Below are positions 1 through 6,690 of a stretch of 10,958 nucleotides of DNA, in pieces (position 1 is the stretch's first letter; each line of letters starts with the position of its first letter). This DNA comes from an uncultured Streptococcus sp. Its GTDB lineage: Bacteria; Bacillota; Bacilli; Lactobacillales; Streptococcaceae. The notes below the pieces were generated by a model, which ran no database searches, was not told the DNA's origin, and saw only the letters and a list, made by a program, of their open reading frames with translations. The stretch covers positions 1 through 10,958 of the forward strand of contig CAJPSM010000039.1 of the NCBI GenBank assembly GCA_905373305.1, written 5' to 3'. A program made the position numbers and the translations under genes.

Positions 1-1047
1 ACCACTCTGATTCTGAATAACTTTGAGATTCTGAAACGGTTTCCCACTCACTCTGACTCAGGCTATAGAACTCGGACTCGGAAACACTCTGACTGGCTTG
101 CTCTGATTCGGAGTAGCTCCACCACTCTGATTCTGAATAACTTTGAGATTCTGAAACGGTTTCCCACTCACTCTGGCTCAAGCTATAGAACTCAGACTCG
201 GAAACACTCTGACTGGCTTGCTCCGATTCGGAGTAGCTCCACCACTCTGATTCTGAGTGACTTTGGGATTCGGATATGGATTCCCATTCACTCTGACTCA
301 AGCTATAAAACTCGGACTCGGAATAGCTCCACCACTCTGATTCTGAGTTGCTTTGGGATTCGGATATGGATTCCCACTCACTCTGACTCAAGCTATAGAA
401 CTCGGACTCAGAAATACTCTGACTCGCTTGTTCTGATTCGGAAGAACTCCACCACTCTGATTCTGAAGAGATTTGGGATTCGGATATGGATTCCCATTCA
501 CTCTGGCTCAGGCTATAAAACTCAGACTCAGAAACGCTCTGGCTCGCTTGTTCTGATTCGGAAGAACTCCACCACTCTGATTCTGAAGTGCTTTGGGATT
601 CGGATATAGATTCCCATTCACTCTGGCTCAAGCTATAGAACTCGGACTCGGAGACACTCTGACTTGCTTGTTCTGACTCGGAGTAGCTCCACCACTCTGA
701 TTCTGAAGTGCTTTGAGATTCGGAAACGGATTCCCACTCGCTCTGGCTTAGGCTATAGAACTCGGACTCAGAAATACTCTGACTTGCTTGTTCTGATTCG
801 GAGTAGCTCCACCACTCTTCTTCTGAGTGACTTTGGGATTCGGATATGGATTCCCACTCACTCTGACTCAGGCTATAGAACTCAGACTCGGAGACACTCT
901 GACTCGCTTGTTCCGATTCGGAAGAGCTCCACCACTCTGATTCTGAAGAGTTTTGGGATTCGGATATGGATTCCCACTCACTCTGGCTCAGACTATAGAA
1001 CTCTGACTCGGAGACACTCTGGCTCGCTTGTTCTGATTCACTCAAGG
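1..1047 (-). repeat. Nine tandem 120-bp repeats (40 residues each), one shortened to 90 bp
   Basis: The same sequence restarts at 1, 121, 241, 331, 451, 571, 691, 811 and 931. Eight units are 120 bp; the unit 241-330 is 90 bp. Read on the minus strand, each unit encodes, in order, SQSEWES, SESQS, SESEWW, SYSESEQASQS and SESEFYS. Composition per unit is roughly 16 Ser, 9 Glu and 7 aromatic residues, including three Trp. The 40 residues divide into five 8-residue blocks, which suggests an older, shorter repeat. The 90-bp unit lacks exactly ten residues between two SESE copies, as expected for in-frame recombination at internal homology. The two leftmost units read ETVSES where most others read ESISES, so sequence drifts along the array. 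The array continues past the left edge. Confidence 0.95.
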
Positions 1048-1630
1048 AAAGGGACTCGGAGACACTAGGATTTTGATCATAAGAAAGAGACTCTGAGTAT
1101 GCAATACTTTCACTCAAAGAGAATGCATCCGTATCCTGACAAAGGGACTCCCCTGTCAAATGCTCAGAAACAGAGAGGCTATCAACCAAGGAAAGGGACT
1201 CAAATTCAGATTCTGAAGAAGAGACCACTAATGAGTAGTTCTCAGACATGGACTCTCGAAGCGAGAATCCTTTTGCTAATATACTCTGGCTAAACGACTC
1301 ACTGTACGAATCTGCGACAGAAAGGCTGAGGGAAGCTAAAGCGCTAGTTGACAAGCTCTGACTAACATCCCTTATCAAGTCAGCCACTCCCAAACTGTTC
1401 CTTTCCTGAAAGTCTTCTAAGGCTTCCATGACAGAAACTGATTCTGTTGGTAACTCAAGATCTTCACTAGCACTCAGAATAATTTCCTTTTGCTCTTTGA
1501 GTTTTCGACTAACGGGCTTTGATTTAGTTGCATCCAGGCTACGGTAATCACTATCTTCCCTACCCTTTTGCTTAAACTTTGATATCAAACGTTTAAATCC
1601 CTTTAGCTCTTCGTTATTATTTTTGCTCAT
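1..1630 (-). CDS. Serine-rich repeat protein with aromatic-rich 40-residue repeats, no visible signal peptide (5' part, runs off the left edge)
   Basis: I translated this frame by hand. It is open from ATG 1630 to base 1, about 543 codons, with no stop in the window. Residues 1-60 are Lys/Arg-rich and hydrophilic. Residues 7-22 could form a cationic amphipathic helix (L9, F12, L15, I16, F19). A serine-rich lead-in follows, and from about residue 195 there are tandem 40-residue repeats with Ser at nearly every second position. The start is well constrained: an in-frame TGA lies 11 codons upstream with no ATG, GTG or TTG between, GGAG sits 11 nt before the ATG, and a perfect promoter precedes it. 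Known accessory Sec clients begin with a long signal peptide containing KxYKxGKxW and a hydrophobic core; I see neither. Position next to secA2 and the SxS pattern suggest an SRR glycoprotein-type client or a derivative of one (inference). The C-terminus, including any LPxTG, is outside the window. Confidence 0.8.
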   Translation of the reverse strand, partial: MSKNNNEELKGFKRLISKFKQKGREDSDYRSLDATKSKPVSRKLKEQKEIILSASEDLELPTESVSVMEALEDFQERNSLGVADLIRDVSQSLSTSALASLSLSVADSYSESFSQSILAKGFSLRESMSENYSLVVSSSESEFESLSLVDSLSVSEHLTGESLCQDTDAFSLSESIAYSESLSYDQNPSVSESLSLSESEQASQSVSESEFYSLSQSEWESISESQNSSESEWWSSSESEQASQSVSESEFYSLSQSEWESISESQSHSEEEWWSYSESEQASQSISESEFYSLSQSEWESVSESQSTSESEWWSYSESEQASQSVSESEFYSLSQSEWESISESQSTSESEWWSSSESEQASQSVSESEFYSLSQSEWESISESQISSESEWWSSSESEQASQSISESEFYSLSQSEWESISESQSNSESEWWSYSESEFYSLSQSEWESISESQSHSESEWWSYSESEQASQSVSESEFYSLSQSEWETVSESQSYSESEWWSYSESEQASQSVSESEFYSLSQSEWETVSESQSYSESEW

Positions 1631-1665
1631 AATATGATTTTCTCCAAAAATACAGTTATATCATC

Positions 1666-1694
1666 ATTATAAAGTCTACAACAGAATCTGTCAA
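1666..1694 (-). promoter_or_regulatory. Perfect-consensus housekeeping promoter for the SRR gene
   Basis: On the minus strand TTGACA (1694-1689), a 17-bp spacer and TATAAT (1671-1666) match the sigma-70/sigma-A consensus at all twelve positions with optimal spacing. It lies in the 68-bp gap after the secA2 stop, about 35 bp before ATG 1630, giving a predicted 5' leader of roughly 29 nt. I see no terminator in this gap, so read-through from the secY2-secA2 operon could add to expression. Confidence 0.85.
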
Positions 1695-1698
1695 AGCA

Positions 1699-4086
1699 TT
1701 AGCCAAAGAAAACTTCTAATTTCCCAGAAGGCTTAATATTAATGTAACTCAATGCCATATTTTTTATAATGTTTAGATTTATATCTGCATTCATTCTTTT
1801 GTATGATTTAAAAGCTTCTTTATGAAACTCAAAGACAGGATTTTTTTGGGCATACCCTTGACTAGACACCAAACCTTGAAATTGCTGTAAATAGTCAACT
1901 TGCTCAACCCAACAGTCATCTATCGCTCTCAAAACAACAGTTCGTTGAAATTGATTGAACAACTCTGAATCCTTGATTTTATCTTTTTTCTGCTGGTATT
2001 CTGAAACAAGGAGGTCAGATAAAAACTTTTTAACTTGCCGTAAATCCGTGACATCTAGATCATCTGGAATATCCTCGCAGTAATAACTAATGTTATCCAA
2101 AACAAAGCGAAATAAATCCGCCCGCTCTTTAAACGGTGTTTTACTTGTATAAATGTCCACTGCATCCGATAGGATAGACAAGAAATAAGTCAAATCAAAG
2201 TCTGGATGAGAGATGAGCTTATTACGCTTATTGTAGATAATCTGTCGCTGAATACGGATACTTTCATCATATCGTTCCGTTGAACGTCTGGAAGCCGCTG
2301 ACGCGTTATCACTATTCTTCTGAGCTTCTTCAACCGCATATCTAATACGACGAGAGGTCAAATGAATCTTTTGTTTTTCCTCTGGTTTTGCAATTTCTTT
2401 GTGATAGTACTCACTAATCCATTTGCTACCAGACTTAGAAATAAGATCATCCTCAAGAGAAATAAAGAATTTGCTCAATCCTGGAGCGCCTTGTCGTCCG
2501 GCACGACCGCGAAGCTGCAAATCCACTCGCTCACTGGACATTCTCTCTGTTCCAACAACAGCGAGTCCACCCAACTCAGCAACCCCTTCTTCCAAGATAA
2601 TATCTGTTCCACGACCTGCCATTGATGTTGCTACCGTCACTGCAGAGCGTCTACCAGCCAGTGCGATCATCTCAGCCTCTTTCGCTGCATTATGGGCGTT
2701 CAAAACATTATGGGCGATTCCCTCTTGGAGTAAGAGCATAGAATAAATCTCAGACATTCCAACTGATCCTGTCGCAATTAAAACTGGCTGACCTTTTTTA
2801 TGTAATTTTTTGATATACTCCAATGAAGCATATAATTTTTGAGGAATCGTGAGATAGATTTCATCTGGATAATCAATTCGTAAATTGGGTTTTCGTGTAG
2901 GAACAACTACGACTCCCAAGTCGTAAACGTCTCTGAACTCCTCCTCACAAACTTTACCAGTACCCGTCATTCCTGCTAATTTTGGAAACATTCTAAATAA
3001 ATTTTGATAGGTGATAGAGGCCATCGAACGCGTTTCCAATGTGATTTTCACACGTTCTCTGGCTTCTAGTGCTTGGTGCAGTCCTGATTGGAGTTTGTTT
3101 CCTTCCAAGAGACGTCCTGTCGCCTCATCCATCAGTTTAACTTCGCCATTATCCACTGTGTACTGACGATCTTTTTCAAATAAGTGGTTAGCTCTCAAAG
3201 CTAGGTTAATTTGGCGAATGAGCTGGTAATTATCTGGATCATAGGCATTCTGGACGCGGAAATAAACCTCTGCTTCCTTTACTCCTTTTCTCGTCAACCA
3301 TACAGACGTCCGAGTGGAGTCTAAATTAAAATCTTCCCCTTCTTTTAGAGTTTTTACAAACTCATCACACGAGAGAAAGAGGTTGGATTGCACCCGAGGA
3401 GAACCTGAAATGATTAGAGGCATCTGCGCACTATCTAGCAAGGCTGCATCTACTTCATCGACCAAACAAAAATAAAATTTTGGCAAAAACTTCTTTGATT
3501 GAGATGTCGCCAAGTTTTCTTCTAGGTAATCAAACCCTAACGCACTATGTGTTGTATAGACAATATCATTCTTATAGATTTGTTGTTTTTGAGGAATTTT
3601 AAGTTTTTTTGTCGGATCGTCCGAGACACCAACCCCAACTGTCATTCCTAAAAATCGAAAAACGGGTGCCATTTGTTTAGCATCACGCGCTGCCAAATAT
3701 TCATTGGCCGTGACTAGGATTGTACTTTTTTCCGTCAAAGCATTTAGGTATAAAGGAAGGATAGCTGTCAAGGTTTTTCCTTCCCCCGTTCTCATTTCTG
3801 CAATCTGATTGTCTTGCATAACCAAGGCCCCTAAAACCTGAACATCATAAGGATATAATCCTAATACACGCTTGGCTGCCTCACGAATGGTTGCATACGC
3901 TTCCGGCAAAATGGACTGCAAGCTTTCTCCTCCAGAAAGGCGTTCTTTAAACCATTTTGTCTGAGCTTGCAGTTTCTCATTTGACATAGCTGCATAACTA
4001 TCAGATAGTTTATTAACCTTCTCCAAAATCTTTTTGTAACGCATTAGTTTATAGGAGTTGGTCAAATTGAATCGTTTAGTTTTCAT
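1699..4086 (-). CDS. secA2: Accessory Sec translocase ATPase SecA2
   Basis: This is the cytosolic ATPase motor of the accessory Sec pathway. It drives SRR preproteins through the SecY2 channel. At 795 residues it has the SecA helicase-like layout: Walker A MRTGEGKT (98-105), Walker B LVDEVD (208-213), GMTGTG (372-377), AGRGTDI (490-496) and RGRAGRQG (526-533). Housekeeping SecA usually has DEARTPLI after the DEVD; here it is DSAQMPLI, a SecA2-like change. The C-terminal Cys-rich zinc-binding tail of canonical SecA is absent and the protein ends in FFG, also typical of SecA2. Its ATG overlaps the end of asp3 by 11 bp, so coupled translation is likely. The catalytic motifs look intact. Confidence 0.96.
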   Translation of the reverse strand: MKTKRFNLTNSYKLMRYKKILEKVNKLSDSYAAMSNEKLQAQTKWFKERLSGGESLQSILPEAYATIREAAKRVLGLYPYDVQVLGALVMQDNQIAEMRTGEGKTLTAILPLYLNALTEKSTILVTANEYLAARDAKQMAPVFRFLGMTVGVGVSDDPTKKLKIPQKQQIYKNDIVYTTHSALGFDYLEENLATSQSKKFLPKFYFCLVDEVDAALLDSAQMPLIISGSPRVQSNLFLSCDEFVKTLKEGEDFNLDSTRTSVWLTRKGVKEAEVYFRVQNAYDPDNYQLIRQINLALRANHLFEKDRQYTVDNGEVKLMDEATGRLLEGNKLQSGLHQALEARERVKITLETRSMASITYQNLFRMFPKLAGMTGTGKVCEEEFRDVYDLGVVVVPTRKPNLRIDYPDEIYLTIPQKLYASLEYIKKLHKKGQPVLIATGSVGMSEIYSMLLLQEGIAHNVLNAHNAAKEAEMIALAGRRSAVTVATSMAGRGTDIILEEGVAELGGLAVVGTERMSSERVDLQLRGRAGRQGAPGLSKFFISLEDDLISKSGSKWISEYYHKEIAKPEEKQKIHLTSRRIRYAVEEAQKNSDNASAASRRSTERYDESIRIQRQIIYNKRNKLISHPDFDLTYFLSILSDAVDIYTSKTPFKERADLFRFVLDNISYYCEDIPDDLDVTDLRQVKKFLSDLLVSEYQQKKDKIKDSELFNQFQRTVVLRAIDDCWVEQVDYLQQFQGLVSSQGYAQKNPVFEFHKEAFKSYKRMNADINLNIIKNMALSYINIKPSGKLEVFFG

Positions 4087-5110
4087 TCTCTCTCATCCAC
4101 TCTTCAATCTTTTCCAAGTCAATCGCTTGAAGTAAAAATGACTTATCTAATAAATATTCAATGTTTGCTAGTTCACGTGGTCTAGTCTTCAAGTTCGCAT
4201 ATTCCCTAACTTTTGTCGGATTAAATTGCTGTAGCAATAATTCTTTAAAAATAGGCGGATTTACTCGATTACGGTAACGTTCCAGCAAGCGTTGATAGTC
4301 TAGTTCGCTTAAAAACTCATCCGTCACAAGAGCGTATGAATTTCCAAATTGTTTGGAGTAATGCAAGGCCGCAATATTAGAAATCGCTCCATAACCAACA
4401 AAAGCCACTTTTTCAAAAAGATGCTCTTGCGCTAATTCTTCAATCGTTTCAAGCAAAGTTTCGTAAAAACGTTCCTCCATGTATAGGAGCGCTTCCCTAT
4501 AAGACGAATTAACAATCAATACATTTGAGAAATGTTCACGAACACGTTCTGGAATAAAACCTGTTCGATTGAGTTCAGGTTCAGTAAAGCAAACATACAT
4601 CGTTTCTTTCTCGGAATCCTGATGAAGCAAATCAGAAATCCAGTAGCGATCCACTGTATAATCCGCTAACTGCTCCTCAGCAACATAAATCCCTTCAAAA
4701 AGGAAGCGATGACAACCCGAGCTGACTAACTGCACCTTATAATATTGTGTATTATCTGGAACGCATACGCTGACTCTCTCTCCCTGTTTAATGATCTGAT
4801 TCGAAATTTCTTCATCTCGAGCATCCATAAATTCAACTTTTAAGTATGTTGAATTTTCTGGGATGGTTTCTATATGACTGCCAAAAATATAGTTTTGCCC
4901 ACGTTTCAATTCAGGAAGCTGACTCGTATTGCGTAAGGCCTGATAGTTTGCCCGTGAATGCCATTCATGAATAACTGTCCCCGAAGGCATGAACTGGTTT
5001 TCATACAAAACATGACCACCATCTAACAGTTTGACAGATGAACCGTATAGATACTGAGATATGCTTTGGATATCCCAATAAGCAAAATAGACTTCTTCCT
5101 TGTATCTCAC
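4076..5110 (-). CDS. asp3: Accessory Sec system protein Asp3, long form with an alpha/beta C-terminal extension
   Basis: Asp3 binds Asp1 and Asp2 in the cytosolic complex that assists SRR protein transport. Residues about 15-145 carry the Asp3 signature: YLYGSS near the start, the MPSGTVIHEW region (41-50) and a beta-rich stretch resembling a carbohydrate-binding fold. Residues about 165-344 form a second region of alternating strands and helices. In it VGYGAISN (238-245), followed by AALHYSKQF, resembles the nucleophile-elbow segment of Asp2 in the next gene, but Ala replaces the catalytic Ser. The start is GTG at 5110: GTGA is shared with the asp2 stop, and AAAGGGAG lies 8 nt upstream. The family model, as I recall it, covers only about 130 residues, so this is a long version; long forms may be common in streptococci. 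Confidence 0.9.
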   Translation of the reverse strand: MRYKEEVYFAYWDIQSISQYLYGSSVKLLDGGHVLYENQFMPSGTVIHEWHSRANYQALRNTSQLPELKRGQNYIFGSHIETIPENSTYLKVEFMDARDEEISNQIIKQGERVSVCVPDNTQYYKVQLVSSGCHRFLFEGIYVAEEQLADYTVDRYWISDLLHQDSEKETMYVCFTEPELNRTGFIPERVREHFSNVLIVNSSYREALLYMEERFYETLLETIEELAQEHLFEKVAFVGYGAISNIAALHYSKQFGNSYALVTDEFLSELDYQRLLERYRNRVNPPIFKELLLQQFNPTKVREYANLKTRPRELANIEYLLDKSFLLQAIDLEKIEEWMRENEN

Positions 5111-6690
5111 GATTTAAACTCCCTTTCAAAACTATTCATTAATAGCGTTTTATATTGATTAAAGAACCATTCGACAATACCTTGTGTATCGTCGTTGTGT
5201 CGTCCAGTCAATCCCTTACTGATAACGCTGACGCGGTAATCTCGCTGTCCTAACTCATCCAGCATATCGGGATAGGCCGACATATCATAGTCATCTTGAT
5301 ACATAAAGGAGATAATGAATTTTGTTTTTGAGAAATCAGCTGACTCAAAAGCCGTCCAGAAACGTTCGTTAAGCTGAGCTGTAGCTTCACTTGATAACTC
5401 CCCTATTGTGCGGTACACCAAATCCAGTGACGTTGGAAATCCTCCCGGACGAATAGTTGACTCATTTTCTGCCATATCTCCTAAGTTTACAAGAGGTTTT
5501 CCGACAATGACGGCATGAGGTTCCAACTTAGAACTATAGTAAAGGGCGCCAAAAGTCCCCATTGACAAACCTGACAAGGTCAGTTGTTCCTTCGTAAAGC
5601 CGAGTTCATCTAAGCAGTTATGAACCACTTGGAGAAGTTTTTGTTCTAGCTCCTCCGATCCAAGATAGAATGCGCCCCCTTCTGAACGCGGATCCCCTAC
5701 TAGTAAGAATGGCGATCCCAAATTATTCATCATCCAGTATCCCTCGAATCCCTCTGCGGGACGGTACCCTGAAAAATAGATGTTCAACGGTGGTTTCAAA
5801 TCTCCTGGATGGAAGAAATAAATCAGTTCTTCTCTATTTTTATCGCTAATTCGTTTTCCTCCGACTAACAAGTCTCCATAGCCTAGATGGGAGTCTCGAT
5901 AGTGGCAGGGACCAAGTTTTACAATCCCTTGTCCCTTTGCTTGAATACTGATACTCAAATAATACGAATCATTTACATCTAACGTCAGAGGCCGATCAAA
6001 GTTCGTTTCATCATAAATCCATTCTTGCATGGGAGAATTTCCAGCTGGAAAACCTTTGACAACGTAGCGGATCGAACAACCTTCTGAAACCCTGAACTCA
6101 GGCCACAGATCTAAGGGCATCTCCCCACTCAGAAAAACATTATGTTGATAGGTCGCAATAGTCTGATAATCTTCACCGTATCGGCCACACAAACGAAGGT
6201 AGTTTGTCCCTTCATAACTGATTTGACCCTCAAAAGATGGTGCAGCGACTAGATGATTAACACTTAGTTTCGTTCCATTTTGCTTGGAGAAAAAACCACG
6301 TGAAAATATATGTAGCATCTGCTCTGGATTTTCAAAATTTGTTTTCACGGCCTTTTTACGCAAAAGAAATCGTTCCAATGTTTTCGTAGTGATTCGACAA
6401 CGCTCATGATAGAACAGACGGTAAACCTGAATTTTCTGATCCAAGATAGTGACATACTCTAAATATTCAGCGGTATCTACCAACACGACATCAAACGGTT
6501 TATCTACTTTTTTCTTCTTCTTTTTTTTCCCGTTTTCCGCCTCAGCCTCTCTATTTAGGATCCCGATATCTTCTGGCAATAAAGAAACGATGTCTTCTGG
6601 TTTGACAAATGTCCATTTTATATTACTAGGAATTTCATATTGCTCCTGCCAATTTTCATCAGCAATTTGCAAAACACTAATTTTTTTCAT
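5107..6690 (-). CDS. asp2: Accessory Sec system protein Asp2, putative glycan O-acetyltransferase
   Basis: In Streptococcus gordonii, Asp2 is needed for export and also O-acetylates GlcNAc on the SRR glycoprotein. This 527-residue protein has a beta-rich middle (about 160-270) and an alpha/beta-hydrolase-like C-terminal domain. The nucleophile elbow GLSMG (374-378) places the Ser at 376. HNDD (498-501) supplies the likely catalytic His498, and the YQDDYD stretch (464-469) the probable acid. The enzyme therefore looks competent. An odd feature is seven consecutive lysines (55-61) coded by A-rich DNA with an A8 run, interrupting the N-terminal region. The gene overlaps the 3' end of asp1 by 14 bp. 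The only purine-rich ribosome site, AAAGGA, is almost against the ATG, so initiation probably depends on coupling to asp1. Confidence 0.94.
   Translation of the reverse strand: MKKISVLQIADENWQEQYEIPSNIKWTFVKPEDIVSLLPEDIGILNREAEAENGKKKKKKKVDKPFDVVLVDTAEYLEYVTILDQKIQVYRLFYHERCRITTKTLERFLLRKKAVKTNFENPEQMLHIFSRGFFSKQNGTKLSVNHLVAAPSFEGQISYEGTNYLRLCGRYGEDYQTIATYQHNVFLSGEMPLDLWPEFRVSEGCSIRYVVKGFPAGNSPMQEWIYDETNFDRPLTLDVNDSYYLSISIQAKGQGIVKLGPCHYRDSHLGYGDLLVGGKRISDKNREELIYFFHPGDLKPPLNIYFSGYRPAEGFEGYWMMNNLGSPFLLVGDPRSEGGAFYLGSEELEQKLLQVVHNCLDELGFTKEQLTLSGLSMGTFGALYYSSKLEPHAVIVGKPLVNLGDMAENESTIRPGGFPTSLDLVYRTIGELSSEATAQLNERFWTAFESADFSKTKFIISFMYQDDYDMSAYPDMLDELGQRDYRVSVISKGLTGRHNDDTQGIVEWFFNQYKTLLMNSFEREFKS

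Noticed and set aside
1..1047. CRISPR array
   Set aside because: Units are 120 bp, abut directly with no unique spacers, and form one continuous coding frame.
664..1068. Plus-strand open frame of 134 codons in the repeat region
   Set aside because: It is the antisense reading of the SRR repeats. Its apparent repeats simply mirror the minus-strand gene, and it has no ribosome site.
1560..1630. Possible KxYKxGKxW-type signal in the SRR N-terminus (GFKRLISKFKQKG)
   Set aside because: Superficially similar basic/aromatic spacing, but the required Gly-Lys-x-Trp is missing and there is no hydrophobic core afterwards.
2362..2746. Two plus-strand open frames inside secA2
   Set aside because: They lie opposite the conserved helicase motifs of secA2 and are shadows of that gene.
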